Source: Candidatus Olsenella pullicola (GTDB lineage Bacteria > Actinomycetota > Coriobacteriia > Coriobacteriales > Atopobiaceae). Taken from it: a stretch of DNA of 45,576 nucleotides. Under the pieces are notes generated by a model. It saw nothing but the letters and a program-made list of their open reading frames with translations. It made no database searches and was not told the DNA's origin. Below are positions 8,905 to 16,429 of this stretch, one piece after another. Position 1 is the stretch's first letter, and each line of letters opens with the position of its first letter. Where the stretch lies: contig DXAB01000059.1 of NCBI GenBank assembly GCA_019117265.1, positions 1-45,576 on the forward strand, given 5' to 3'. The position numbers were made by a program, and so were the translations under genes.

Positions 8905-9237
8905 ATGGCGTTCTGTAATCTGAAAGCAGAGATGGCTCGCGTGAAGGTATCCCAGGCAGATGTTGCCGAATTTCTCGGCATGTCAACGAGCAACTTCAAT
9001 TTGAAGGTCAACGAGCGAATTCCAATCACTGTGCAAGAGGCGGAGGAAATCAAGAATCGATTCTTCCCTGGTATGACGCTCGACTATCTGTTTGCTTCCG
9101 ACGGCGACCTCCCATCCGAGAAGGAGGAACGCCTCGCGAACCTCGATGCCATCGAGGACATCCTCGATGAGGCGTGCGCGAGCTCCGAGTTCTACAGAGT
9201 GCTCGCGGACATGAGGCGTGAGGTAGAGGCTTCGTAG
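8905..9237 (+). CDS. Cro-like XRE-family regulator
   Basis: 110 residues with an N-terminal helix-turn-helix (about 15-40: VSQADVAEFLGMSTSNFNLKV) and an acidic helical tail. It is the first gene rightward from the operator array and divergent from the repressor, which is the Cro position. ATG 8905 is preceded by CGGGGGTG; the upstream GTG at 8896 lies inside that ribosome site. The HTH is followed by a region with ITVQEAEEIKNRFFP, common in small XRE proteins of Gram-positive phages. It likely represses CI transcription or tunes early expression. Confidence 0.8.
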   Translation: MAFCNLKAEMARVKVSQADVAEFLGMSTSNFNLKVNERIPITVQEAEEIKNRFFPGMTLDYLFASDGDLPSEKEERLANLDAIEDILDEACASSEFYRVLADMRREVEAS

Positions 9238-9290
9238 CACTACCAACCGCCAAGACATACTCCGACCGAATCAAGAGAGGAGGAACACCA

Positions 9291-10109
9291 ATGACCAACG
9301 CAATTCAGGCCTTCGAGTCCGCCAGCTTCGGAACCATCCGCGCCCTCACCGTGGACGGCGAGCCGTGGTTCGTCGCGACCGATGTCGCAAAGGCGCTCGG
9401 GTACCGGGACGCCGACAAGCTTGCCCGGAACCTTTTTGATGACGAGAAGGGTACCCAGATTGTGGGGACCCCCGGCGGTGACCAGCGAATGAGGGTCATC
9501 AACGAGCCGGGACTCTATCACGCAGTGATGATGCGTCGCTCGGCGTGCATCGGCGATGACGCGACCCGTGCAACGGTCGAGGCCTTCCAGCGCTGGGTGA
9601 CCCACGAGGTGCTGCCCGCGCTCCGCCGCGACGGCGCCTACGTCGCCAGCGACGGCACCGAGGACGACGCGACCCTCATGGCCCGCGCCCTTCTCGCCGC
9701 CAAGCGGCAGATGGACGCCAAGGACCGCCAGCTCCGCGAGCAGCGCGAGCGCATCGCGATCCTCGCCGAGTCCAACGAGCGGATGCGCCCGATGGCCGAC
9801 TACGCCGAGACCACGCTCGACGCCGTGGGCTGCATCACGGTCACGGAGGCCGCGCGCCAGCTGAAGCAGCAGGACGCGAGCATCGGGCAGCGCCGTCTCT
9901 TCGGCCTGCTCCGCGCCGACGGCCTCGTGTGCCAGCACAGCAACCAGGCCACGGCGGCCGCCATCGAGCGCGGCTACCTGCGCAACGTGCAGAAGACCTA
10001 CCTCGACTCCGAGGGCGTCAGGCACCTGCGCGACCCCTACGCGGTGGTGACGCCCAATGGCCTCGCGTGGATGGTCCGGCGCTACTGCCGCCAGGCCGCG
10101 CTGGCCTAG
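9291..10109 (+). CDS. Phage antirepressor, Bro-N plus KilAC domains
   Basis: 272 residues. The N-terminal Bro-N domain (about 8-115) shows GEPWFVATDVAKALGY and INEPGLYHAVMMRRS. A helical linker (about 125-160) leads to a KilAC/ANT domain (about 165-265) with ITVTEAARQLKQ and GQRRLFGLLRADG. Such proteins antagonise phage repressors or regulate early genes by DNA binding. AGGAGGA precedes the ATG by seven bases. It is second in the rightward early operon, after the Cro-like gene. Confidence 0.93.
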   Translation: MTNAIQAFESASFGTIRALTVDGEPWFVATDVAKALGYRDADKLARNLFDDEKGTQIVGTPGGDQRMRVINEPGLYHAVMMRRSACIGDDATRATVEAFQRWVTHEVLPALRRDGAYVASDGTEDDATLMARALLAAKRQMDAKDRQLREQRERIAILAESNERMRPMADYAETTLDAVGCITVTEAARQLKQQDASIGQRRLFGLLRADGLVCQHSNQATAAAIERGYLRNVQKTYLDSEGVRHLRDPYAVVTPNGLAWMVRRYCRQAALA

Positions 10110-10141
10110 CACGTCACCGACGGCCCGCCGGGGCGCGGCGT

Positions 10142-10312
10142 GTGAAGGCCGCGCGGGCTGGTGAGGCCACGTGGAAGCGCGCGGGCGCCGCGTCCCGCCG
10201 GGCCGTCGGGCCTCGTACCTTGAGAAACGGATACCGGATTTGGCGCGAGCAGGGGGAGCCTGTGGCGTCTGCAATCCGCATGTTGTCGGCTCTCAGAGAA
10301 GAACCGTCATAA
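10142..10312 (+). CDS. Small hypothetical protein, doubtful
   Basis: A 56-residue basic ORF from GTG 10142, 32 bases after the antirepressor stop. The C-terminal part (YRIWREQGEPVASAIRMLSA) looks like a real amphipathic helix rather than a random translation, and it ends in TAA. There is no clear Shine-Dalgarno site and the N-terminus is low complexity (Ala/Arg/Gly). No family recognised. Confidence 0.35.
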   Translation: MKAARAGEATWKRAGAASRRAVGPRTLRNGYRIWREQGEPVASAIRMLSALREEPS

Positions 10313-10408
10313 GTACGCGCGCCCGCCACGCTGGCGGCTCGTCGGGGGCGACCGTTACCCGCCCCCCGCGACTCGGCGAGCCGTCGGCGCGGTGGGCGCG
10401 CAAGGGCG

Positions 10409-10597
10409 CTACAGGGTGCCCTCCTCCATCGACCACTGCTCGGCGACGGCGCCGAGCGCGCACACGGCGGCCTGCAGGGCCGACCTGCGCAGCTCGGGGA
10501 CGAGCCAGGAGTGGTAGGCGCGGAGGAGCGCGATGGTGCGCTCGTCGCGCTCGGCGTCGTCGCCGAGCGTCGTCAAGAAGTCCTCGAAGTCCGGCAT
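10409..10597 (-). CDS. Small minus-strand early-region protein, unknown
   Basis: 62 residues from an ATG with GGAAAGGGGAA upstream (MPDFEDFLTTLGDDAERDERT..). Acidic N-terminus, helical body with LLRAYHSWLVPELRRSALQAAV. It is the only minus-strand gene I support inside the rightward early region, so it is transcribed separately, perhaps during lysogeny. No homologous family recognised. The ORF track extends it by 55 residues, but that extension has no ribosome site. Confidence 0.6.
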   Translation of the reverse strand: MPDFEDFLTTLGDDAERDERTIALLRAYHSWLVPELRRSALQAAVCALGAVAEQWSMEEGTL

Positions 10598-10923
10598 GGG
10601 TTCCCCTTTCCACGTTCCCTGCTGACGAGACGAGGCTATCGCAGGACCGGCCCGGCCATCGCCGTCGCCATGGCTCCGCGTCCCAGGGAAATTGGCTTCG
10701 CGATACCTGGGCGCGCCGCAACGGCGCTGCGAAGACGGCATGACAAGGGATGCCACCAGCAACGGCGGGGACTACTCCTTTCGCCCACCGGGCGCACGTG
10801 ACCCGTGGCGGCGGCGGTGGCGGGGCCGGGAGGGCTTGACCGGATTTTCTGTTTATCGATGCCAAAAGGAGCGCCCCCGTCGTGGTGGCTCACGGCGAGG
10901 GCAAAGACCAACGGAGGTCACAC
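10598..10923. other. 326-base stretch without a convincing gene
   Basis: Between the divergent minus-strand gene and the HTH gene at 10924. ORFs here are short, Arg/Pro-rich and without ribosome sites. Visible structure: an interrupted inverted repeat CCCAGG...CCTGGG (about 10683-10712) and a TTGACC at about 10837 in a locally AT-richer patch that could be part of a promoter, though no good -10 follows at 17 bases. Likely a regulatory spacer. Confidence 0.4.
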
Positions 10924-11154
10924 ATGAGTATACCAGCAACGACGTGGGGGTGCCCGCCGCCGGAGGACGGCGAGCGCCCGGTCAGCGTGGCCGAGGCCGC
11001 GCTCATCACCGGATACAGCAGGGACCGCATCCAGAAGCGCATCAGGCGGGGCATCCTCCCGGCCGTCATGCCGATGGGCTACCAGCGCGGGCGGATGGTG
11101 TTCGTCTCGCAGCTGCGCTACGTCATGGAGAGGCCGGTGGTGGTCGGTGTCTAG
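10924..11154 (+). CDS. Small winged-helix/MerR-like DNA-binding protein, excisionase candidate
   Basis: 76 residues from ATG 10924, with GGAGGTCACAC before it. The core VSVAEAALITGYSRDRIQKRIRRGILPAV, then a strand with RGRMVFVSQLRYV, is the helix-turn-helix plus wing of the AlpA/Xis/MerR group. Such small proteins either direct integrase toward excision or act as transcription factors. No other excisionase candidate is visible, so this is the best one, though it is not beside int. Confidence 0.65.
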   Translation: MSIPATTWGCPPPEDGERPVSVAEAALITGYSRDRIQKRIRRGILPAVMPMGYQRGRMVFVSQLRYVMERPVVVGV

Positions 11155-11251
11155 CGGAATCGACGCAATCTTCGAGCGCCACCCCGGCGCGGCGCTCGCC
11201 TTCATGCTGCTCTGCGCGCTGGCCGTCATGACGGCGGACGGGTGGTGGTAG
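11147..11251 (+). CDS. 34-residue single-pass membrane protein
   Basis: Starts at GTG 11147, overlapping the previous gene by 8 bases. One hydrophobic stretch (GAALAFMLLCALAVMTA) preceded by a short basic/acidic head and ended by DGWW. Too short for the ORF track. Its fit in an unbroken chain of overlapping genes supports translation. Function unknown. Confidence 0.45.
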   Translation: MSSGIDAIFERHPGAALAFMLLCALAVMTADGWW

Positions 11252-11253
11252 CG

Positions 11254-11433
11254 ATGGCGAGGTGGAGGAGGCCCCCCGCCTGCACGACTGGAGAGCCGTT
11301 CGAGCGCTGGGCGCACGAGATGCTTCGGCGCGGCTTCACGGCGTGGCAGGTGGCGAGCAAGGCGGGGGTGCCCGAGACGCGCGTCACGCAGGCGTGGCAC
11401 AGGGAGGAGGCGCGACGTGCAGAGCGAGGCTGA
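11254..11433 (+). CDS. Small HTH-like hypothetical protein
   Basis: 59 residues from ATG 11254, three bases after the previous stop. WAHEMLRRGFTAWQVASKAGVPETRVTQAW has helix-turn-helix spacing (AWQVASKAGVPETRV), suggesting a DNA-binding role. It overlaps the next gene by 17 bases. No family named. Confidence 0.55.
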   Translation: MARWRRPPACTTGEPFERWAHEMLRRGFTAWQVASKAGVPETRVTQAWHREEARRAERG

Positions 11434-11680
11434 GGCCGTGCGCGCGGCGGAGAGCTGCGTGCTGGGCGCGTCGGAGCGTCACATGGAGGAGGCGCCGGTC
11501 GAGCGCAGGTGCGTCAACTGCGCCTACTTCCGCGAGCTTGGCGGGACGCTCGGGCTGTCCGTCGAGGTGGAGCGCGCGCTGTCCTTCTGCGGGTCGTGCG
11601 AATGGGACGGCACGCCCTACGTGGTAGACCGCTCGAACACCGATGACATAGAGGAGTGCTTCACTCCGAGGAGGGACTAG
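11417..11680 (+). CDS. Small CxxC protein (zinc-ribbon-like)
   Basis: 87 residues from GTG 11417, with GGAGGAGG six bases upstream. Two cysteine pairs, CVNC (about 32-35) and CGSC (about 58-61), with CAYF and FCGSCEWDGTP contexts, suggest one zinc site. Such small ribbons are very common in early regions of Coriobacteriia and clostridial prophages. Function not known. The stop abuts the next start. Confidence 0.65.
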   Translation: MQSEAEAVRAAESCVLGASERHMEEAPVERRCVNCAYFRELGGTLGLSVEVERALSFCGSCEWDGTPYVVDRSNTDDIEECFTPRRD

Positions 11681-12202
11681 ATGGAGCTGACGGACATCCA
11701 GCGCCTCGCCGTGGCGGAGGCCATGGGCAAGGCGATCAAGGAAATGACAAACCCGCGCGGCGGGGCGCACGGCGCGCCGACGCTGCGCACGGAGTGCGAC
11801 GACGCCCTGCGGGCGGACTTCGAGGAGGACGGCACCGACCGCCGCCGCATCATCATCAACGGGCAGGAGGTCGGCACGCTCTCGGCCCGAGTCTCAAAAC
11901 CCGAGATCGGGACGCGGGTGGTGATGTCGAACAGGGCGGCGATGCTCAACTGGCTGCGCAGCTCCGACGACGGACGCGACGCGCTCGAGCGCCTGCTCGC
12001 GGACGGCAGGACCCGCGACGCCGTGGTCGCCGCTGCGACCGCCGACGGCATCCTGCCCGACGGGTGCCGCGTCGAGGACTACGAGAAGCCCGCCGCGTGG
12101 CTCGGGACGACCCTGCGCGTCTCCGTCCCCAAGGTCGGCGCCGCGCTCGGGGCTGAGCTGCCGTCCGCCGTCGTGGGGCTGCTCGGGGGCGCCGATGCCT
12201 AA
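11681..12202 (+). CDS. Hypothetical phage early protein
   Basis: 173 residues, ATG directly after the previous TAG. No recognised motif; mixed alpha/beta, acidic, with a conserved-looking segment RRRIIINGQEVGTLSARVSKPEIG that resembles a beta-hairpin domain seen in phage recombination gene clusters. It overlaps the following nuclease gene by 8 bases and lies upstream of RecT and the SSB-like gene, so a role in DNA metabolism is plausible but not shown. Confidence 0.7.
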   Translation: MELTDIQRLAVAEAMGKAIKEMTNPRGGAHGAPTLRTECDDALRADFEEDGTDRRRIIINGQEVGTLSARVSKPEIGTRVVMSNRAAMLNWLRSSDDGRDALERLLADGRTRDAVVAAATADGILPDGCRVEDYEKPAAWLGTTLRVSVPKVGAALGAELPSAVVGLLGGADA

Positions 12203-12641
12203 GACCAAGCCCAAGGCGCTCGGAACGTCGTGGGAGACCGCCGTCGTGCGCTACACCAGGGAGCAGCTCGGCGACGAGCGCATCGAGCGCCGCGCCCTCC
12301 ACGGCGCGAAGGACATGGGCGACATCCACGGCCTCTTCGCTCACGGATACGAGGGCATCATCGAGTGCAAGCGCGTCCGCGACATGGGCGCCAAGGCCCT
12401 CGCGGAGTACCAGCGGCAGACGCTCGACGAGCGCGAGAACGCCGACGCGGACTTCGCCCTGCTCGTGGTCAAGAACTTCAACCACTCGGTCGGCGAGGCA
12501 TTCTGCTGGGTGACGCTGCGCGACCTCTCCCGAATCGCCCTGCCGCTCATGGTCAACGACGGGTGGCTCGACGCCGCCGACGAGACGTGGGTGTGCATGC
12601 CGTACTCGACGGCCTGCGCGCTCATGCGGGGCGACCGGTGA
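12195..12641 (+). CDS. PD-(D/E)XK nuclease, Holliday-junction-resolvase-like
   Basis: 148 residues. The early motifs are GTSWETAVVRY (E14), GAKDMGDIHGL (D43) and GIIECKR (E57, K59), the full PD-(D/E)XK set seen in Hjc/phage resolvase-type enzymes and VRR-like nucleases. It probably cleaves branched or recombination DNA during phage replication. It sits between a hypothetical gene and the gene before recT, and its stop overlaps the next start as GTGA. Exact structure specificity is not visible. Confidence 0.8.
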   Translation: MPKTKPKALGTSWETAVVRYTREQLGDERIERRALHGAKDMGDIHGLFAHGYEGIIECKRVRDMGAKALAEYQRQTLDERENADADFALLVVKNFNHSVGEAFCWVTLRDLSRIALPLMVNDGWLDAADETWVCMPYSTACALMRGDR

Positions 12642-12982
12642 CGGAGTCCTGGCAGGCCGCGCTGCAAAGGCAGGTCGAGGAGCGCAGGGAGTGGGCCGAG
12701 AGGCAGCCACACCCGTGGTGGGTCCGCGCCGACGGCCTCTTCCATGACCTCTTCGCCGAGGGGGACGACCGGCACGTCATCGACCGCACGCTCTACGCGA
12801 TGCGTATGGCCGTCCCGAGGGAGCCGACCGACCGCGAGACCTGCTCCGTCTACCGGCTCGGCGGCATAGAGCGCATCGTAGCCGACGAGGAGGACATGCC
12901 CGCAGTCATGCGGTGCGTGCGCATGAGCGGGTACCACGGCCACTACCGCAAGGCGGGGGAGGAGAGGAAGTACAGGTTCTAA
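12638..12982 (+). CDS. Hypothetical early protein
   Basis: 114 residues from GTG 12638, overlapping the resolvase stop by four bases. Rich in Trp, Arg and Glu, no signal or membrane segment. No domain recognised. The close coupling indicates co-translation with the nuclease and RecT. Confidence 0.65.
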   Translation: MTESWQAALQRQVEERREWAERQPHPWWVRADGLFHDLFAEGDDRHVIDRTLYAMRMAVPREPTDRETCSVYRLGGIERIVADEEDMPAVMRCVRMSGYHGHYRKAGEERKYRF

Positions 12983-13007
12983 GTCTTATGCAGATTAAGG
13001 AGGAATA

Positions 13008-13691
13008 GTGTCAGAGATAGTCAAGTACACGACCACGGACGGGCTCGAGCTTGAGCTCACGCCCAAGAAGGTAATCGAGGAGCTCGTGAGCGCCAAGGAC
13101 AGGCCCGCCATGACCGACCGCAACGTCGCGATGATCATGGCCCGCTGCGCCGCCCTGCGCATGAACCCGCTCGCCGGGGACTGCCACATAGGCGTCTTCA
13201 AGGGGCGCCCGACCATCATGCCGAGCATCGACTACTACCAGCGCGTCGCGGCAATGCAGGAGGGCTACGACGGCATGGAGAGCGGCGTCATCGCGAGCTA
13301 CGGAGACGCCGACATGAGGAAGTTCGACGGCTGCGTGCTGCCCAAGGGCTGGACGCTCGTCGGCGGGTGGGCGACAGCATATGACAAGGGGCGCAGCCAC
13401 CCGGTCCACGTCGAGGTGGCGCTCGAGGAGTACGACCAGGACAACACGATGTGGGACGCAAAGCCGGCGACCATGATCCGCAAGGTCGCCAAGGCGCAGG
13501 CGCTGCGCGAGCTCTACCCGGGGTGCTTCAAGGGGACCTACGTCGCCGAGGAGATGCCCGCCGAGGACCCGCGCGCCGTCTCCTACTACGTGCCCGAGCC
13601 CGAGATTCCCAGCTTTGATGAGGACAGCCTCGTGGACGACGACTCCAGCGACGATACCATCGCTTCCGAGGTCGTCCCCGACTTCGAGTAA
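13008..13691 (+). CDS. recT: RecT/Bet-family single-strand annealing recombinase
   Basis: 227 residues, GTG start with a strong AAGGAGGAA site. Contains the RecT/Bet pattern: NPLAGDCHIGVFKGRPTIMP, then IDYYQRVA, and later MWDAKPATMIRKVAKAQALRE, followed by an acidic C-terminal tail. It anneals complementary single strands in phage recombination. No exonuclease partner of the RecE/YqaJ type is visible beside it; the PD-(D/E)XK protein upstream could fill such a role. The SSB-like gene follows after 12 bases. Confidence 0.92.
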   Translation: MSEIVKYTTTDGLELELTPKKVIEELVSAKDRPAMTDRNVAMIMARCAALRMNPLAGDCHIGVFKGRPTIMPSIDYYQRVAAMQEGYDGMESGVIASYGDADMRKFDGCVLPKGWTLVGGWATAYDKGRSHPVHVEVALEEYDQDNTMWDAKPATMIRKVAKAQALRELYPGCFKGTYVAEEMPAEDPRAVSYYVPEPEIPSFDEDSLVDDDSSDDTIASEVVPDFE

Positions 13692-13703
13692 GGAGAAAAG
13701 TTT

Positions 13704-14384
13704 ATGCGAGCAAACGGAAACTTCGGTCAGGTCGAGGCGAGGCAGGGCGGCGCGGGAGGCATGCTCGCCCCCGGCGGCTACGCCTGCCTAATCCACGAGG
13801 TCGAGGACGGGACGGAGGAGTCGAGCCCCTACATCGGGCTCGTCCTCAACGTCCTCGACCAAAAGACCAAGAGGCTCATGGACACGCAGGACCTCGCCGA
13901 CCCAGAGAACCACTGGCGGCACACCTATAAGTACTTCGTGAGTTCCTTCGACGCGCCCGGTATCGACTGGGCACGCTACAAGGCGCTCGTCGAGGCCGTG
14001 GAGGGCACCGCCCAGAACAAGGGATTCGTCTACCAGGACGTCGACGGCGGCGAGCGCCAGCTCGTCGGAAAGTGGGTCGGCTGCGTCTTCCGTCGCTACC
14101 TCTACGTCCCCAAGCGTGGCAAGCACGCCGGCCAGCAGCGCGAGGGCGTCGAGCTCTCCTACGTGCTCCCTGCGGCGGACGCGATCGCAGGGAACTTCGA
14201 CCCGAAGCTCGCCGAGCGCCGCGACGCGCGCCCCAAGGAGCTGCAGGGCACCCCGTACCCGCCCGAGCAGCAGGTCACCAAGGCCCCAGCCGCGCCACCT
14301 GCCCCCGCTCCCGTTGCACCCGCACCCGTGGCCGCGCCCCCGGTGCCCGCTCTCGACATCGCGGACGAGGACATCCCCTTCTAG
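13704..14384 (+). CDS. SSB-like single-stranded DNA-binding accessory protein
   Basis: 226 residues. The N-terminal about 170 residues form a beta-rich domain of the phage DUF669/SSB-like kind (LAPGGYACLIHEVEDG, YIGLVLNVLD). A Pro/Ala-rich linker (about 185-215) leads to the terminal peptide DIADEDIPF, which is the SSB-type acidic tip that recruits host replication and repair proteins. AAGGAG precedes the ATG. It is probably the partner of RecT. A TTCG-loop hairpin follows. Confidence 0.8.
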   Translation: MRANGNFGQVEARQGGAGGMLAPGGYACLIHEVEDGTEESSPYIGLVLNVLDQKTKRLMDTQDLADPENHWRHTYKYFVSSFDAPGIDWARYKALVEAVEGTAQNKGFVYQDVDGGERQLVGKWVGCVFRRYLYVPKRGKHAGQQREGVELSYVLPAADAIAGNFDPKLAERRDARPKELQGTPYPPEQQVTKAPAAPPAPAPVAPAPVAAPPVPALDIADEDIPF

Positions 14385-14411
14385 AGTGACCTAGACAACT
14401 GACGTAATTAC

Positions 14412-14431
14412 GGGGCCTCTTCGGAGGCCCC
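14412..14431 (+). terminator. TTCG-loop hairpin after the SSB-like gene
   Basis: GGGGCCTC-TTCG-GAGGCCCC, a perfect 8-bp stem with a UUCG tetraloop, but only CTTC follows. It may be a partial terminator or an mRNA-stability element separating recombination from replication genes. Confidence 0.6.
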
Positions 14432-14456
14432 CTTCATGCTGCGAGGAGGTGAGAAG

Positions 14457-14663
14457 GTGTCAAGCGTAAGGTACAAGAAGGACCATGACGGGAAGACCTT
14501 TTGCCCGGTCGTGTCGGCGGCGTGCCGCCAGTGGTCAAGGTGCATCGAGAACGAGTGCGAGTGGTGTTTTGAGAGCGGAAACGACGACTACTCGTGCTGC
14601 GCGCTGCTCAAGATGGTTCGCGACACTTCGAGCATCGGTTACGCGCTGGCACGCGGCGAGTGA
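14457..14663 (+). CDS. Small cysteine-rich protein
   Basis: 68 residues from GTG 14457, with GGAGGTGAG upstream. Eight cysteines, in FCPVVSAAC, CIENECEWC and YSCC contexts, are likely to bind zinc. The stop overlaps the next ATG as TGATG. No family recognised. It precedes the replication initiator, so it may belong to that unit. Confidence 0.55.
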   Translation: MSSVRYKKDHDGKTFCPVVSAACRQWSRCIENECEWCFESGNDDYSCCALLKMVRDTSSIGYALARGE

Positions 14664-15118
14664 TGGCGACCGACAGCTTCAAGTTCTGGGACAGCTACTA
14701 CGAGGCCCTCAAGATGGCCCCGACGCCGGAGGATGGCTACCGGCTGGTCATGGCGCTTTGCGCTCAGGTCTTTGACGGCGAGGAGCCCGACTTCTCCGAC
14801 AACCCGATTCTCGGAATGGCCTACCAGATCATGGCCGGGCAAGCCATACAGTCCCGTGACATAGCAAGGCGTGGGCGAGAGAACGGCAAGAAGGCTCGCG
14901 GCGTTCCAAAGCAAAGGTGGCCTAAAGGGGGCCTTAAGGGGTCGCAAAGGGGTGCGAAAGCGAATAGAAAAGAAGAGAAGGGAGGGGAAGCGATAGCTTC
15001 TCCTCTCCCTTCTCCTACATGGCGCGATGCGCCGGGCGCTGACGCGCCGGCGCCCGAGCCCTGCTCTGAGCCCTGGGACGTCCCGGACGGTGAGCTCCCG
15101 ACGCCGCCTGACGTATGA
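14663..15118 (+). CDS. DUF6291-like phage replication initiator candidate
   Basis: 151 residues. The N-terminal about 75 (SFKFWDSYYEAL, YRLVMALCAQVFDGEEPDFSDN, MAYQIMAGQAIQSRD) match DUF6291, a helical domain common at the start of phage DnaD-type replication proteins. A basic linker (GRENGKKARG, then KGGLKGSQRGAKANRK) and a Pro-rich tail follow. It lies directly before the helicase, overlapping it by ATGA. The linker DNA carries 11-bp iterons and a large inverted repeat, so the gene probably contains the origin it acts on, as lambda O does. I infer origin binding and helicase loading. Confidence 0.75.
   Translation: MATDSFKFWDSYYEALKMAPTPEDGYRLVMALCAQVFDGEEPDFSDNPILGMAYQIMAGQAIQSRDIARRGRENGKKARGVPKQRWPKGGLKGSQRGAKANRKEEKGGEAIASPLPSPTWRDAPGADAPAPEPCSEPWDVPDGELPTPPDV
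14913..15014. repeat. Putative replication origin: 11-bp iterons plus large inverted repeat
   Basis: AAAGG(T/G)GGCCT-like units start at 14913, 14924, 14935, 14946 and 14957, exactly 11 bases apart, with core AAAGGGG. Eleven is not a multiple of three, so protein repetition does not explain the period. A purine-rich AT-enriched run (14962-14980) follows. Then an inverted repeat, GAGAAGGGAGGGGAAGC-GATA-GCTTCTCCTCTCCCTTCTC (14975-15014), near-perfect but for a two-base insertion. Iterons, a purine-rich run and a palindrome inside the initiator gene are the classic lambdoid origin design. Confidence 0.6.
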
Positions 15119-16041
15119 GCGCGTGGGACGAGGCGCGCGAGCGCTGCGCCCCTCCGCGCGGGTGGGCCGTCGACTGCTACCTCGGCGGACCTGACCCGCT
15201 TCCCACGGGAACCCCGCTCGACGACGCACTTGGCGGCGGCCTCATGCCGGGGGTCACGGTCGTCGGCGGCGTGGCCAGCGCCGGAAAGTCCGCGCTCGCG
15301 TGCCACGCGTCGGCCAACGTCGCGTCTCGCGGAGAGCGGGTGCTCTACCTCACGCTCGACGACTCCTGGGGCAACGTCGTCTCACGATGCATGAGCGCGT
15401 GGAGCGTCGACCATGCGGGTTCGTGGGGATGCGGGCCGTTCTCCTGGTCGGCGCTCCCGGCGATGCGCCGGCAGCTCGCGCCGATGCGCTCGCCCGACCC
15501 GTCAAGGGACGCCTTCGAGCTGCGCAGGCGCGACGCGGCCCTTATGGCGTGCGCCCACTGGGACGACGGCCCTGCGCGATGGCTCGCCGTCGTCGACTCG
15601 ATGACCGACGTCGGGCAGATAGAGCGGCTCTTGCGCGACCTCGCCGACGCAGGCGAGACGCCGGCGCTCGTGGTCGTGGACTACGTGCAGCAGTACCAGA
15701 GCGGCGAGCCGGAGCTCGACAAGGGCGAGTACGGGCGCGTCTCGGAGGTGTCAGGCAGGCTCCAACGCCTGAGCCTCTGGGGAGGATTCCCGATGCTCGT
15801 GCTCAGCAGCCTCAGGAAGCTCTCGAGGCAGGACGACGAGCCGACGCTCGACTGGTTTCGCGGCTCAGGCGTGGTCGGCTACTCCGCGTGGGCCGCGTGC
15901 GTGATCACGAAGGGCGAGCGCGAGGGCAAGGGATGGCGCGAGGCGGTCATAAACGTTGTCAAGAACAAGGGGGGCCGCTCCGGCATCGCAGTACCGATGC
16001 AGCTCTGGGGCGCCTTCTCATGGACGAGGGGGATCGAGTGA
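15115..16041 (+). CDS. DnaB/RecA-fold replicative helicase-like ATPase
   Basis: 308 residues, shorter than full DnaB. It has a Walker A GGVASAGKS (51-59), a following LYLTLDDS strand, and a Walker B-type strand ALVVVDYVQQY in the DnaB C-terminal style, then LSSLRKLSRQ and a GSGVVGYSAWA segment. It lacks the DnaB N-terminal domain, so it is a stand-alone RecA-like motor of the phage replication kind. It overlaps the initiator gene by four bases. It probably unwinds DNA after loading at the iterons upstream, with host primase. Confidence 0.82.
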   Translation: MSAWDEARERCAPPRGWAVDCYLGGPDPLPTGTPLDDALGGGLMPGVTVVGGVASAGKSALACHASANVASRGERVLYLTLDDSWGNVVSRCMSAWSVDHAGSWGCGPFSWSALPAMRRQLAPMRSPDPSRDAFELRRRDAALMACAHWDDGPARWLAVVDSMTDVGQIERLLRDLADAGETPALVVVDYVQQYQSGEPELDKGEYGRVSEVSGRLQRLSLWGGFPMLVLSSLRKLSRQDDEPTLDWFRGSGVVGYSAWAACVITKGEREGKGWREAVINVVKNKGGRSGIAVPMQLWGAFSWTRGIE

Positions 16042-16077
16042 TCAAGACGAGGAGCTTCGACGAGGAGAGGAGGTCGC

Positions 16078-16242
16078 ATGAGCGACGAGAGCTCGGGGGC
16101 AAGGGGGTGCCTGCTCGTTGTCGGGCTGGCGCTCGTGTCCGTCGCGGTAGGGCTCGCGCTCGAGCCGTGGGCGGGCTTTGCCGTCATGGGGTGCGCGCTC
16201 GTCCTCGGCGCGGCGTGCGGGGGCTCAGATGGCCGCGGGTGA
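16078..16242 (+). CDS. Small two-pass membrane protein
   Basis: 54 residues from ATG 16078 after GAGAGGAGG. Two hydrophobic segments (CLLVVGLALVSVAVGLAL and FAVMGCALVLGAAC) with a short WAG turn. Overlaps the next gene by 14 bases. Not in the ORF track. Position is early, far from the lysis cassette, so it is not the holin. Function unknown. Confidence 0.55.
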   Translation: MSDESSGARGCLLVVGLALVSVAVGLALEPWAGFAVMGCALVLGAACGGSDGRG

Positions 16243-16429
16243 CGCGACGCGGCGCCGCCGGAGCCACGGCGAGCCGGACTGCATGGGCCTCTACGAGGGC
16301 GGGGAGTGCGAGCTGTGCCTCTTCCGCCGCGAGTGCCGCCTGAGGGCGTGGGAGGTCGAGGAGGCGAGGGAGAGCGCGGCGAGAGTTGACCGAGAGATGC
16401 GTCGACATCGGAAGGAGTGCTCTGAATGA
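16229..16429 (+). CDS. Small CxxC-type early protein
   Basis: 66 residues from ATG 16229. A cysteine cluster in CMGLYEGGECELCLFRRECRL suggests zinc binding; the remainder is a basic/acidic helix. The next ATG overlaps its stop. No family recognised. Confidence 0.55.
   Translation: MAAGDATRRRRSHGEPDCMGLYEGGECELCLFRRECRLRAWEVEEARESAARVDREMRRHRKECSE

Noticed and set aside
12230-12640. Extended start of the gene at 12638 as given in the ORF track
   Set aside because: The upstream part is a shadow of the resolvase gene; the GTG at 12638 overlaps the resolvase stop in the style of the whole operon.
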